64,000 nucleotides of DNA. It comes from Gemmatimonadota bacterium. Lineage in GTDB: Bacteria > Gemmatimonadota > Gemmatimonadetes > Gemmatimonadales > GWC2-71-9. The position numbers and the translations under genes are program-made. The first letter of the stretch is position 1; every line of letters starts with the position of its first letter. The stretch is taken from NCBI GenBank assembly GCA_003222115.1, contig QHUL01000051.1:1-64000 (forward strand), in the 5' to 3' direction. A model generated the notes under the pieces. The model saw only the letters and a program-made list of their open reading frames with translations. It was not told the DNA's origin and did not search any database. This document shows, one piece after another, positions 6,854 through 15,647 of this stretch.

Positions 6854-8953
6854 GTGCGCGTGTACAAGACAGCGGAGATCCGCAACGTGGCCGTGGTGGG
6901 CCACGGCGCGAGCGGCAAGACCTCCTTGGTTGACGCCCTCGCGTTCGTGGCCGGCACGAGCAAGCGCCACGGGTCCGTCAAGGAGGGGACCGCCCTCACC
7001 GACTACACCCCCGACGAGATCGAACGCAAGTATTCCATCAACCTCGCCCTCGGCGTCGCCGAGTGGATGAACACGAAGATCAACCTCATCGACACCCCCG
7101 GGTATCTCGATTTCACGGGCGAGGCGCTCGCCGGCGTCTGGGCGGCGGACGGCGCCCTGGTCGTGGTGTCGGCGACGGGCGGAGTCGAGGTCGGGACGGA
7201 GAAGGTGTGGGACTACGGAGAGCAACGCGGCGTCCCGCGGCTGTTCTTCGTGTCCCTGATGGACAAGGAGCACGCCGACTTCGAGAAGGTGTACCGCCAG
7301 ATCAAGCAACTGCTGACGCCGAAGGTCATTCCCGTGGAGATCCCGGTGGGCGAGGGGCCGGAGTTCCACGGCATCATCAATCTGTTCTCGCAGAAGTGTC
7401 ATCTGTACAAGAAGGGCACGAAGGCGGGCGAGTACGAGGAGGTGGACGTCCCCGGCGAGTACCGGACCCGCTTCGAGCAGTACTCGAAGGAGCTGATCGA
7501 GCGCATCGCCGAGACCGACGACACCCTGCTCGAGCGCTACCTTGGCGGCGAGGAGATCGGGCGGGACGAGGCGATCGCCGCGATGAAAGCGGGGATGCTG
7601 CGGGGCGAGCTGTTCCCGCTGTTCTGCGGCGCGGCGGAGCTCACCTATGGGACGCGGGCGCTGCTCTCCAAGCTCGTCGAGCTGATGCCCGGGCCGCACG
7701 AGCGACCGCCGACCGAGGGGGCGAAGTGGGGCAGCGCCGAGCGCATCACCCTGCAGGTCGACGACGCCAAGCCCTTCGTGGCGCAGGTCTTCAAGACCAT
7801 CTCGGAGCCGCACGTGGGGGACGTGACGTACTTCCGCACGTACGCCGGGACCGTGAAGAACGGCCAGGAGGTCTGGAACGCGCCGCGCGAGGTGGCGGAG
7901 AAACTGAACCATTTGTGCGTGGCCGTGGGCAAGGAGCGGTCCGAAATCGGCGAGCTGCATGCCGGAGACATCGGGGTCGTGGCGAAGCTGCGGGACACGC
8001 ACACCAACGACTCCCTCTCGACCCGCGAGTTTCCCTTCGTGCTGCCCAAGATCCCGTTCCCGGAGCCGATCATCACCGTGGCCGTGGAGGTGAAACAGCG
8101 GGGGGAGGAGGACAAGCTATCGACGGGCCTGCACAAGCTCTCAGAGGAAGACCCCACCTTCCACCACGAGTACAATGCTGAGCTGGGCCAGACGCTGATT
8201 CGCGGGCTGGGGGAGCGCCATCTCGAGATCGTCGTGGGGCGGTTGGCCCGCAAGTACGGCGTCCACGCTCTGGTGACGAAGCCCAAGGTGGCTTACCGGG
8301 AGACCCTCAAGGGCCGGGCGGAAGGACAGGGCAAGCACAAGAAGCAGACCGGCGGCCGAGGCCAGTACGGCGACTGCTGGATCCGCGTGGCGCCGCTGCC
8401 CCGGGGGTCGGGGTTCGTGTTCGAGGACAAGATCGTCGGCGGCGTGATCCCGCGGAGCTACATCCCGGCGGTCGAGAAGGGGGTCGTCGAGGCGGCGCAG
8501 CGCGGCCCCGTGGCGGGCTACCCGGTCGTGGACTTCAAGGTGGAGCTGTACGACGGCTCCTACCACGACGTGGACTCGAACGAGCAGTCGTTCAAGATGG
8601 CCGGCATCCTCGCCTTCCGGAACGTCACGCCCAACGCCAGGCCGACGCTGCTCGAGCCGATCATGGAAGTGGAGGTGTGGACGCCGGAGGAATACCTCGG
8701 CGCCGTGATGGGCGACCTCTCCGCCCGCCGGGGCCAGATCCTCGGTACCGAGCCGGCCGGGCGGCTGACGACGGTGAAGGCGCTCGTCCCCGAGGCCGAG
8801 CTCGACCGCTACGCCACCAACCTGCACTCGATCACCCACGGCCGCGGCACGTACCGGCAGAAGTTCCACCTGTACCAGGAAGTCCCGCCCGAGGTGGCAC
8901 ACAAGATCACGGAGGCGAGGAAGAAGGAGGTGGAGGAGGCGAAGGCGTCTTGA
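6854..8953 (+). CDS. Elongation factor G-like GTPase (EF-G2 type)
   Basis: At 699 residues this matches full-length EF-G, with all five domains recognisable. Seen directly are the P-loop GHGASGKT (residues 16-23), the G3 motif DTPGYLDF (81-88) and a GGRGQYGD domain IV region. A switch I region RKYSINLA carries Ser where canonical EF-G has Thr. The G4 position is SLMD (134-137) instead of the guanine-specifying NKxD. Together with the GHGASGKT P-loop this places it with the divergent EF-G-like group rather than the canonical ribosomal translocase gene, which usually sits beside rpsL/rpsG. It starts at GTG with a GGAG site upstream. A role on the ribosome is likely; the exact step is not known. 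Confidence 0.88.
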   Translation: MRVYKTAEIRNVAVVGHGASGKTSLVDALAFVAGTSKRHGSVKEGTALTDYTPDEIERKYSINLALGVAEWMNTKINLIDTPGYLDFTGEALAGVWAADGALVVVSATGGVEVGTEKVWDYGEQRGVPRLFFVSLMDKEHADFEKVYRQIKQLLTPKVIPVEIPVGEGPEFHGIINLFSQKCHLYKKGTKAGEYEEVDVPGEYRTRFEQYSKELIERIAETDDTLLERYLGGEEIGRDEAIAAMKAGMLRGELFPLFCGAAELTYGTRALLSKLVELMPGPHERPPTEGAKWGSAERITLQVDDAKPFVAQVFKTISEPHVGDVTYFRTYAGTVKNGQEVWNAPREVAEKLNHLCVAVGKERSEIGELHAGDIGVVAKLRDTHTNDSLSTREFPFVLPKIPFPEPIITVAVEVKQRGEEDKLSTGLHKLSEEDPTFHHEYNAELGQTLIRGLGERHLEIVVGRLARKYGVHALVTKPKVAYRETLKGRAEGQGKHKKQTGGRGQYGDCWIRVAPLPRGSGFVFEDKIVGGVIPRSYIPAVEKGVVEAAQRGPVAGYPVVDFKVELYDGSYHDVDSNEQSFKMAGILAFRNVTPNARPTLLEPIMEVEVWTPEEYLGAVMGDLSARRGQILGTEPAGRLTTVKALVPEAELDRYATNLHSITHGRGTYRQKFHLYQEVPPEVAHKITEARKKEVEEAKAS

Positions 8954-10308
8954 GGGGGCGCCTCCGCCTCTGGTTCGGCCTCTCCGATCCCGTGGACCGG
9001 CGCGCCTACGTCCTGAACGGCGCCGGTCTGATGTTCTTCAAGTACGCCGTCGACGCGGCGGTCGTCGGAGCGTACACCGGCCGCTTCTGGACTCCGCTGC
9101 AATACGTCAATTCCGTCACGCTGCTGCGGGAGCAGGCCCTCAGCAAGCTGCCGAGCGCGACGATGCTCGGGCTCGCGCTGTGGACCCTGCCGTTCCTGTG
9201 GATCGGCTTCGGGATGTCGCTGCGCCGGGCGGCGGACGCCGGGAAATCGGCGTGGTGGGCGCTGCTCTTCTTCGTCCCCGTCGCAAACTATCTGCTCATG
9301 GCCGGGCTCAGCCTGCTGCCGAGCGCGCCCGTGCCGGCGTGGCGGCGTGCCGCCCCCGCGCCCGTCGTGAGCGACCGCCTGACGAGCGGGCTCCTCGGCG
9401 TGGCCGCGGCGCTCGCGATCACGATCCCCACGGTGCTGCTCGGCGTGTACTTCAAGAAGAGTTACTCCGCCGGCCTGTTCCTGGGCACGCCGTTCACGAT
9501 CGGGTACATCAGCGCCCACGTCTTCAACTACCGACATCCGCGCACGGTGGGACAGACGATCGAGGTCGTGCTCATCGCGCTCGGGCTCGCCACCGCGGCG
9601 CTGTTCTTCTTCGCTGCGGAAGGCGCATTCTGCCTCGCGCTGGCGTTCCCTCTGGCGGCCGTGGTCGGGGTCGCGGGCGGGATCTTCGGCCGGGCAATCG
9701 CGCTGCGCGGCGCCGAGCCACCGTCGCACGCCGGGCTCGCCGCCCTGTTCGCTCCGCTGCTCGTGCTGGCGGAGCCGCGCACGCCGCCGCCCCTCCAGGA
9801 AGTCCTCACGGTCGTCGACATCGCCGCGTCCCCGCAGACGGTGTGGCGCAACGTGATCACCTTCCCGGACCTGCCGCCGCCCAGCGAGCGGCTGTTCCGG
9901 ATCGGCGTCGCCGCGCCGCTGCGCGCGCGGCTCGACGGCTCGGGAGTGGGCGCGATCCGGTACTGCGATTTCACCACCGGGAGCTTCGTCGAGCCGATCA
10001 CCGCCTGGGAGGAGAACCGGCTGCTGCGGTTCGACATCACGGCCCAGGCGCCGCCGATGCGCGAGTGGAGCCCCTACCGCGACGTGAACCCCCCGCACCT
10101 GGACGGGTACTTCCGAGCGACGCGGGGCGAGTTCCGGCTGCTCGCGCTCCCCGGCGGGGGCACGCGGCTGGAGGGACGCACCTGGTACGAAGTGAAAATG
10201 GCTCCGCAGCCCTACTGGAAGCTCTACTCCGACTGGATCGTGCGGACCATCCACCTGAGGGTGCTCGAGCACATCAAGCGGCTGGCGGAGAACGCGAAGG
10301 AGGGGTGA
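8950..10308 (+). CDS. Membrane protein with DUF805-like N-terminus and SRPBCC (START-like) C-terminus
   Basis: The roughly 452-residue frame begins at TTG 8950, overlapping the EF-G-like stop (TTGA). ATG 9031 is a possible shorter start. The first 280 residues contain about seven hydrophobic helices and a SLRRAADAGKSAWWALL motif typical of DUF805 small membrane proteins. The last 170 residues, from LTVVDIAASPQTVWRNV, read as a polyketide-cyclase/START-like SRPBCC domain, a fold that binds hydrophobic ligands in a cavity. The combination suggests a membrane-anchored lipid or hydrophobic-ligand-binding protein, but this is inference. No catalytic residues can be pointed to. Confidence 0.75.
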   Translation: MRGRLRLWFGLSDPVDRRAYVLNGAGLMFFKYAVDAAVVGAYTGRFWTPLQYVNSVTLLREQALSKLPSATMLGLALWTLPFLWIGFGMSLRRAADAGKSAWWALLFFVPVANYLLMAGLSLLPSAPVPAWRRAAPAPVVSDRLTSGLLGVAAALAITIPTVLLGVYFKKSYSAGLFLGTPFTIGYISAHVFNYRHPRTVGQTIEVVLIALGLATAALFFFAAEGAFCLALAFPLAAVVGVAGGIFGRAIALRGAEPPSHAGLAALFAPLLVLAEPRTPPPLQEVLTVVDIAASPQTVWRNVITFPDLPPPSERLFRIGVAAPLRARLDGSGVGAIRYCDFTTGSFVEPITAWEENRLLRFDITAQAPPMREWSPYRDVNPPHLDGYFRATRGEFRLLALPGGGTRLEGRTWYEVKMAPQPYWKLYSDWIVRTIHLRVLEHIKRLAENAKEG

Positions 10309-10313
10309 GAGCC

Positions 10314-11303
10314 ATGAGACTCGGATTGTTCGCTGTGTGGGGAATGGCCGTGGCGGGCGGCTGCCAGATCGAAAAGCGCCCTCCGGCGCGCCCAACGGAC
10401 TCCACGGCCGCCGTGCCTGCGGCCCCCTCGACGCCCGCGCCGACGCCGCCACCGCCGCCCGCGCCCGCGGCGACGAAGGTCCTGACGGTGGAAGGGTTCC
10501 TCACGCCGGAATCCGTGCTGCACGACACGGTGCAGGACATCTATTTCGTCTCGAACATCAACGGCAGCCCGACGGCGAAAGACAACAACGGGTTCATCAG
10601 CCGCGTGAAGCCGGACGGCGCGGTCGAGAATCTCAAGTTCATCGAAGGTGGTCGGACCGGGATTACCCTGAACGCCCCGAAAGGCCTGGCGCTCGCCGGC
10701 GACACGCTGTGGGTGGCCGACATCGACGCGGTCCGCGCCTTCAACGCGAAGACGGGCGCCCCGATCGACAGCGTCAGCCTGAGCAAGCTGGGCGCGGTGT
10801 TCCTGAACGACGTCGTGGTCGTCCCGACCGGCGCGCTGTACGTCACCGACACCGGCATCCGGTTCGACGACGTGGGCAACGTGCTGCACCCCGGCCCCGA
10901 TCGGGTCTTCCGCATCGGCCCGGACCGCGCGGTGACCGTCGCGGTCCGGGGGGACACCCTCGGCCGCCCCAACGGGATTGCGCTCGACGCCGCCGGCAAG
11001 CGTTTCGTGATCGTGGAATTCGGCGGGCGATCAGTGCTCGCGTGGAAGCCGGGGGACAAGGCGCCGAGTGTGATCGCCAAGGGCCCGGGCGGGTTCGACG
11101 GCGTCGAGATCGTCGGCGGCAGGATCCTCGTCTCGAGCTGGAGTGATTCGACCGTATCGAGCTACGAAACCGGCCAGGAAGTAAAGCTGATCACCGGCGT
11201 GCCGAGTCCGGCCGACATCGGCTACGACGCGAAGCGCAACCGCGTGCTGATTCCCATCTTCACGGGGAACCGGGTAGAGATCTGGCAGCTGCCGGCGCCG
11301 TGA
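10314..11303 (+). CDS. Lipoprotein with SMP-30/NHL-type beta-propeller
   Basis: This 329-residue protein has a short signal peptide ending in VAGGC (Cys17), consistent with a lipoprotein. A Pro/Ala/Thr-rich linker follows, then a beta-propeller with repeated blades such as KGLALAGDTLWVADID, RPNGIALDAAGKRFVIVE and ADIGYDAKRNRVLIPI. This pattern is shared by SMP-30/gluconolactonase and NHL-repeat proteins, which act as lactonases or as binding scaffolds. A strong GGAGGGG site lies just upstream of ATG 10314. It lies between the membrane SRPBCC protein and a secreted protein of unknown function, so the three may form an envelope operon. Enzymatic activity is unproven. Confidence 0.82.
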   Translation: MRLGLFAVWGMAVAGGCQIEKRPPARPTDSTAAVPAAPSTPAPTPPPPPAPAATKVLTVEGFLTPESVLHDTVQDIYFVSNINGSPTAKDNNGFISRVKPDGAVENLKFIEGGRTGITLNAPKGLALAGDTLWVADIDAVRAFNAKTGAPIDSVSLSKLGAVFLNDVVVVPTGALYVTDTGIRFDDVGNVLHPGPDRVFRIGPDRAVTVAVRGDTLGRPNGIALDAAGKRFVIVEFGGRSVLAWKPGDKAPSVIAKGPGGFDGVEIVGGRILVSSWSDSTVSSYETGQEVKLITGVPSPADIGYDAKRNRVLIPIFTGNRVEIWQLPAP

Positions 11304-12406
11304 GTCTGATCGTCGCTCGGCGGATGCTGCTCGTGGTCCTCCCGGGGCTGCTGGCAGGGCGCGCGGGCCGGCTCGCCGGGCAGGGGGGGGAGGCGGTGTC
11401 GGCGGCGGTCGCGAAGTTTGTGCGTTCGCAGCGCCTGCCGAAGCCGCAGACGCCGCGGCTGCTGCTCGCGGTCCGAGACGAGCGGGTCGAAATCTTTTCC
11501 GTGTCATACGGCGAGCCGCAGGACTGCATGGTCGGTTGTTTCTATTCGTGGCTGTCCGGGCTGCGCTTCGCGGGCAAGATCGGGTGGATGGACTGTGATC
11601 GCTCTGATCACTCGCGATTCGACCATCCAATCACGTGCTTCGACGTGGACTCCACGGATCGCTACCTGTTCACCGCGGACTTGCTCGCGAGGCTGGACCA
11701 CCTGGAGGAGCCTGGCAGCTACTGGCTCGCCCACAGCGCGTTTCGCCCGATGCTGGTGCGGGACCCGGACACACCGGTGGCGGTGCTCGAGCGGTTCGCG
11801 CGCGAGATCTATACGGTCGCACCCGATCAGTTCATGGAGCGGCTGCTGTTCGAGAACAGGCGCGTGCAGCGGAGCGCCGCGATCCTCACGCTCCTCGCCA
11901 GCCCTCCCGACTCGCTGGCGCGGTTCTACGGGGGCGCGCGCGCCCAAGCGGCGCAGCTGCTGTGCGACGAGCTGGGCGACTCGCTCGCGCGCGACACCAC
12001 GACGCCCGCATCGACCTTGCTGCTGATCGCGGAGATGCTGCACCGCCCGTACCTGCGCCAGGCGCTCGTGCGGCTGCTGCTCGCCAACCCCCGGGCACGG
12101 CACGATCTCGCCATCCTCACGCATCTCGCCACGGTGGGTGTCCTGGAGGACCGCTACGAATACTTGCGGGCGCAAGCCCGCCCCCTGCTCCTTGCAGAGC
12201 TGGACGGGCCTGGGCGTGAGGACCTGGCGGCCATCCTGGCACCGCGGAGCTACGCCATCATCACGGGGACCCTCGATCGACTGGTCTTCGACCGCGAGGT
12301 GCAGCGCAACCGGAAGGCCATGACGGTGATCGCGAACCTCCCGGGCTCGTGGTTTACCTACGAGGCCTACAAGAAGCTGTACGAGCTGGGATGGCGCAGG
12401 CAGTGA
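11300..12406 (+). CDS. Secreted protein of unknown function
   Basis: This 368-residue protein starts at GTG 11300 in a GTGA overlap with the propeller lipoprotein; ATG 11324 is an alternative start. Its N-terminus (MLLVVLPGLLAG after a basic RR) looks like a signal peptide. Cysteines cluster in the first third (DCMVGCFYSW, MDCD, ITCFDVD). The rest is helical with leucine-rich segments that could be HEAT-like, but I cannot identify a domain. The coupling to the upstream lipoprotein suggests a shared envelope role. It is followed by a 7-bp hairpin at 12453-12468 that could end transcription. Confidence 0.7.
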   Translation: MSLIVARRMLLVVLPGLLAGRAGRLAGQGGEAVSAAVAKFVRSQRLPKPQTPRLLLAVRDERVEIFSVSYGEPQDCMVGCFYSWLSGLRFAGKIGWMDCDRSDHSRFDHPITCFDVDSTDRYLFTADLLARLDHLEEPGSYWLAHSAFRPMLVRDPDTPVAVLERFAREIYTVAPDQFMERLLFENRRVQRSAAILTLLASPPDSLARFYGGARAQAAQLLCDELGDSLARDTTTPASTLLLIAEMLHRPYLRQALVRLLLANPRARHDLAILTHLATVGVLEDRYEYLRAQARPLLLAELDGPGREDLAAILAPRSYAIITGTLDRLVFDREVQRNRKAMTVIANLPGSWFTYEAYKKLYELGWRRQ

Positions 12407-12452
12407 CGCGGGGCGGCTAGTCGACGAACACCGGCTCCCCGGGACCGGCAGA

Positions 12453-12468
12453 GTGGCGCCTGCGCCAC
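12453..12468. terminator. Short GC hairpin downstream of the secreted protein gene
   Basis: GTGGCGC and GCGCCAC form a 7-bp inverted repeat separated by 2 bases, 46 bases after the stop at 12406. There is no T-tract. The remainder of the 224-base gap (12407-12630) shows only the promoter-like sequence at its right end. Confidence 0.35.
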
Positions 12469-12611
12469 AGGGCCGCGAATTATAGCGTTTCCCTCGAGCC
12501 CAACCGCCACGAATTGTGGCATCCCAATCCACGCCCGCGAGCGGGATGCGCTTGTCTTCCCGCAGGCATTTTGCTAATACTTGTTTCTCGCGGCCCTTGG
12601 CGTTGCACGTG

Positions 12612-12620
12612 TGATATACG
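12612..12620 (+). promoter_or_regulatory. Extended -10 promoter (TGaTATACG) of the response regulator
   Basis: TG-A-TATACG matches an extended -10 element. A start site about 7 bases later would lie only a few bases before the GTG/ATG at 12631/12634, so the transcript would be nearly leaderless. No -35 is needed for extended -10 promoters and none is convincing. Confidence 0.45.
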
Positions 12621-12633
12621 ATAGGCGTCTGTG

Positions 12634-13107
12634 ATGAACCTCGGCCCCACTCCCAACTTGCGGAATGCGATCCGCATCCTGCTCGTGGACGATAACGTCG
12701 TCTTCCGCGCCGGGGTGCGCGCGCTACTGTGGAAGCAGGAGGATCTCGTCGTGGTGGGCGAGGTCGGGACGGGAGAAGAAGCCGTGTCCTGCGCCAAAGC
12801 GACCCGACCGGACGTCGTGTTGATGGACCTGGCCATGCCTGGCAAGGGAGGTCTCTGGGCGATGCGCCAGCTCACCGCGCTCGGTGTCAGGGCGAAGGTC
12901 ATCGTCCTCACGGCGCTCTCGCAGGAGTGGGAGTTGCTCGGGGCGCTCGAGGCGGGCGCGCGTGGCTTCGTGGAAAAGGGAGGTCCGGTAGAGAAGCTGG
13001 TGCGGGCGATCCGTACGGTGACGACGGGGGAGCCCTTCCTGGGCGTGGACGGGGCCGGGCTCGCCGTGCTGCAGCGCTACCTGAAGGAGACGCGGTCGAG
13101 CACCTGA
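12634..13107 (+). CDS. Stand-alone response regulator receiver protein
   Basis: This 157-residue protein is a single REC domain of the NarL/FixJ-like subtype. It has the acidic pair D19-D20 (ILLVDDN), phosphoacceptor D65 (VLMDLAMPGKGG), the switch Thr in VIVLTALS and the conserved Lys in FVEKGGP. The C-terminal tail (VLQRYLKETRSST) is too short for the LuxR-type DNA-binding domain that usually follows, so output must be through protein contacts. No histidine kinase is adjacent. ATG 12634 is preferred; GTG 12631 is one codon upstream. Confidence 0.88.
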   Translation: MNLGPTPNLRNAIRILLVDDNVVFRAGVRALLWKQEDLVVVGEVGTGEEAVSCAKATRPDVVLMDLAMPGKGGLWAMRQLTALGVRAKVIVLTALSQEWELLGALEAGARGFVEKGGPVEKLVRAIRTVTTGEPFLGVDGAGLAVLQRYLKETRSST

Positions 13108-13128
13108 CCGCCTGAAGCGCGCACACGC

Positions 13129-14205
13129 CTACCCTACCGGCAGCGGCTCCCCCGCCGGCTGCCTGTACACGTACCGCTTGCCCGCATAGTTGCGCAGCAC
13201 GACCTCCTCCTCCGTGATCGACTCCACGTACTCGGGCAAGAGCGGGATCTTCCCACCGCCCCCCGGCGCGTCGATCACGAAGTGCGGCACGGCGAGCCCC
13301 GAGGTCCAGCCGCGCAGCGCCTTGATGATCTCGAGGCCCTGCTCGACCGTGGTGCGGAAGTGCTCCGCCCCCGCCACCTGATCGCACATGTAGATGTAGT
13401 AGGGCCGGACGCGGGCGGCGAGGAGCTTCTGCATCAGCCGCTTCATCACGTCCGGGTCGTCGTTCACACCCTTGAGCAGCACCGTCTGGCAGCCGAGCGG
13501 GATCCCCGCGTCGGCGAGCAGGCCCAGCCCCTGCACCGCGGCCGGGGTGAGCTCGTCCGGGTGGTTGAAGTGGGTGTTGATGTAGAGCGGATGGTACCGC
13601 TTCAGGATCGCGCACAGCTCGGGCGTGATCCGCTCGGGGAGGTGACAGGGCACGCGGCTGCCGATCCGGAGGATCTCGAGGTGCGGGATCGCCCGCAGTC
13701 GCCGGCACAGCTCGTCGAGGCGGCGGTCGGAGAGGAGCAACGGGTCCCCGCCCGACATGATGACGTCGCGGATCTCCGTGTGCTCCTCGAGGTAGCGGAA
13801 TGCGGACTCGAGCTCCGACAGGGAGATCTTCTCGGGGTCGCCGACCTTGCGGCGCCGCGTGCAGAAGCGGCAATACGACGCGCACACGGGCGACACGAGA
13901 AACAGGGCGCGGTCGGGGTAGCGGTGCGAGATGTTCGGGACGGGCGAATGGGCGTCTTCGGCGAGCGAGTCCACGATCCCGTCGCGTACGTCGAGCTCCT
14001 GGAGGTCGGGCACGTATTGGCGCCAGATGGGATCGCCCGGCGACTTGATCAGGTCGACCATCGCCGGTGAGATGCGGAACTCGAAGTTCACGGCGGCCTG
14101 CCGCAGCCGCTCGAGATCGGGGAAGTGCTCGGCGCCGAATCGGGCGACGAGCGCTTCCAGGGAGGCGATGCTCCGCTTACGCAGGAGCTCTTGCCAGGAC
14201 TCCAT
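13129..14205 (-). CDS. KamA-family radical SAM lysine 2,3-aminomutase
   Basis: The 358-residue protein carries the radical-SAM cluster motif C108-x3-C112-x2-C115 (CASYCRFC). It also has the PLP-binding lysine motif GGGGK (K319) and two aspartates, D275 (YMCD) and D312 (VIDAPGGGGK). In clostridial lysine 2,3-aminomutase the matching Asp pair binds the substrate side-chain amine. Known aminomutases of this kind make beta-lysine from L-lysine. The GGGGK core resembles the metabolic enzyme more than EpmB of the EF-P pathway. It is the last gene of a four-gene cassette with a GNAT (29-base overlap) and two ATP-grasp ligases, which argues for a beta-amino-acid product that is acetylated and ligated. 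Confidence 0.88.
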   Translation of the reverse strand: MESWQELLRKRSIASLEALVARFGAEHFPDLERLRQAAVNFEFRISPAMVDLIKSPGDPIWRQYVPDLQELDVRDGIVDSLAEDAHSPVPNISHRYPDRALFLVSPVCASYCRFCTRRRKVGDPEKISLSELESAFRYLEEHTEIRDVIMSGGDPLLLSDRRLDELCRRLRAIPHLEILRIGSRVPCHLPERITPELCAILKRYHPLYINTHFNHPDELTPAAVQGLGLLADAGIPLGCQTVLLKGVNDDPDVMKRLMQKLLAARVRPYYIYMCDQVAGAEHFRTTVEQGLEIIKALRGWTSGLAVPHFVIDAPGGGGKIPLLPEYVESITEEEVVLRNYAGKRYVYRQPAGEPLPVG

Positions 14206-14677
14206 TCGCCAGATCCTTGAAATAGATCATCAGGTCGTCGCCGGGCGCGTAGTAGCCCGGCACGGTGGCGCCCCTGGTGTAGCCGCGCCGCTCGTAGAAC
14301 GCGCGCGTCGGCGCGTACGCCGGCAGGGAGGATGTCTCCACGACCACGAGCCGGCCGCCGTCGCCGATCAGCCGATGCTCAACGGCCTCGACCAGCCGGG
14401 TGCCCACCCCGCTGCACTGCCGCGCCGGGTCCACGACGAGCCAGTAGAGGTCGTAGGTGTCGGCCGTCCCGGGCACGGGTCCCCAACAGGCGTAGCCGAC
14501 GAGCTCGTCACCCTCGTAGGCGCCGAGGAAGCGGTAGGCGGGGTCGCCGGCGAGCGAGTCGTCCAGCAGCTCGACGGCGATCGCCACCTCGTCCTCGCGG
14601 AAGAGGCCGGCCGCGCGCGTCAGCCGCTCAAGCGGTGCGCGGTGCGCGAGTCCGACGGGACGGAGCGAGGAGCTCAC
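14177..14677 (-). CDS. GNAT-family N-acetyltransferase of the KamA/ATP-grasp cassette
   Basis: This 166-residue GNAT has the acetyl-CoA pyrophosphate-binding segment ARQCSGVGTRLVEAVE and a C-terminal AFYERRGYTRGATVPGYYAPGDD. I chose GTG 14677 because the protein then begins SSSLRPVGLAHRAPL, the usual first strand of GNATs; a longer frame adds an arginine-rich shadow. The start overlaps the 3' end of the upstream ligase gene by 50 bases and the stop overlaps kamA by 29. Two characterised pathways are useful comparisons: AblB acetylates beta-lysine made by AblA, and the NAGGN osmolyte enzyme combines GNAT and ATP-grasp activities. The substrate is inferred, not shown. Confidence 0.82.
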   Translation of the reverse strand: MSSSLRPVGLAHRAPLERLTRAAGLFREDEVAIAVELLDDSLAGDPAYRFLGAYEGDELVGYACWGPVPGTADTYDLYWLVVDPARQCSGVGTRLVEAVEHRLIGDGGRLVVVETSSLPAYAPTRAFYERRGYTRGATVPGYYAPGDDLMIYFKDLANGVLARAPA

Positions 14678-15647
14678 GCGCCGCCTTGGCGCCCTGCGCC
14701 TCGCGGAGCGCCACCTCGGCAATGCGGCGGACCAGCTCCGCGTAGTCCCAGCCGGCCGCCTGCGCCATGCGCGACAGGCCGGCGTCGTCGTTGAGGTCGG
14801 GATTCGGATTCACGTCGAGCACCCAGGGCTGGCCCTGCTCGTCCACGCGCAGGTCCACCCGGCCGTACCCCGTCCCCTGCATCACCCGCCAGGCCGTCTC
14901 GGCCGTCCGAGTGAGCGCTCCGGCCAGGCGCTGCGGGATGTTCGCCGGGCACACGGGGACGCTGCCCAGGTCTTCCGGGGATCCGCGGTCCCACTTGGCG
15001 GCGTGGGTGAGGATCGGCCACGCGCCCTCCGGCATGCCGGCGAAGTCGATCTCGGCGATGGCGAGCGTGCGGCTTCCGACGAACCCGACGTTGAACTCCC
15101 GGCCGGGGACGTACTGCTGCACCAGCACCTCATCGAACTGCTCGGTCATCGCCGCCGTCCGGGCCCGCAGCCCCCGGCGGTCGGTTACGACCGAGCCCCG
15201 ATCGATGCCGGCGCTCGCGTCCTCCGCCGCCGGCTTCACGATCGCGGGGAGGGGGAAGTCGTCGTCGATCGTCCCCTGGGCCAGGGTCCAGCGCGGGATG
15301 GGGAGCCCTGCGTGGGCGAGCAGCGCGTTGGCCACGGCCTTGCGGCGGCAGGCGGCGAGGGTCCAGAGGCCGCAGCCGGTGAACGGGACGCCGGCGAACT
15401 CGAGCGTCCCCACGACGTGCTCCTCCCACTCGCTTTTGCCGTGCACGCCCTCGCACAGGTTGAAGACGAGGTCCGCCGAGCGGCAGATCTGGAGCCAGCG
15501 CATGTCGTGCCGGACGCCGAGGCGCCGGACGTCGTGGCCCATCGCGTCGAAGATCACCGCGATTTCGCTCACGGCAGTCATGACGCTGCGGACGTCTTCG
15601 GCCGTCCAGTCTTCCGCCCCCGGGTCGTACAGGATGACGACCTTCAC
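14628..15647 (-). CDS. ATP-grasp ligase, D-Ala-D-Ala ligase-like (second copy)
   Basis: This 339-residue protein begins at GTG 15647, overlapping the stop of the first ATP-grasp gene (GTGA). It has the ATP-grasp features: a nucleotide-lid segment (PAIVKPAAEDASAGIDRGS), a YVPGREFNVGFVG strand and the Mg-binding VDLRVDEQGQPWVLDVNPNPDL. Such enzymes activate a carboxylate as acyl phosphate and join it to an amine. It is not part of a peptidoglycan gene cluster and lies beside a related but divergent paralogue, so it is unlikely to be the housekeeping ddl. A role in ligating a lysine- or beta-lysine-derived unit is inferred from context. Confidence 0.83.
   Translation of the reverse strand: MKVVILYDPGAEDWTAEDVRSVMTAVSEIAVIFDAMGHDVRRLGVRHDMRWLQICRSADLVFNLCEGVHGKSEWEEHVVGTLEFAGVPFTGCGLWTLAACRRKAVANALLAHAGLPIPRWTLAQGTIDDDFPLPAIVKPAAEDASAGIDRGSVVTDRRGLRARTAAMTEQFDEVLVQQYVPGREFNVGFVGSRTLAIAEIDFAGMPEGAWPILTHAAKWDRGSPEDLGSVPVCPANIPQRLAGALTRTAETAWRVMQGTGYGRVDLRVDEQGQPWVLDVNPNPDLNDDAGLSRMAQAAGWDYAELVRRIAEVALREAQGAKAARELLAPSRRTRAPRTA

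Noticed and set aside
13129-14205. EpmB-type enzyme for EF-P modification
   Set aside because: The protein has the GGGGK PLP site and the Asp pair of metabolic lysine 2,3-aminomutase, and no epmA or efp gene is adjacent.
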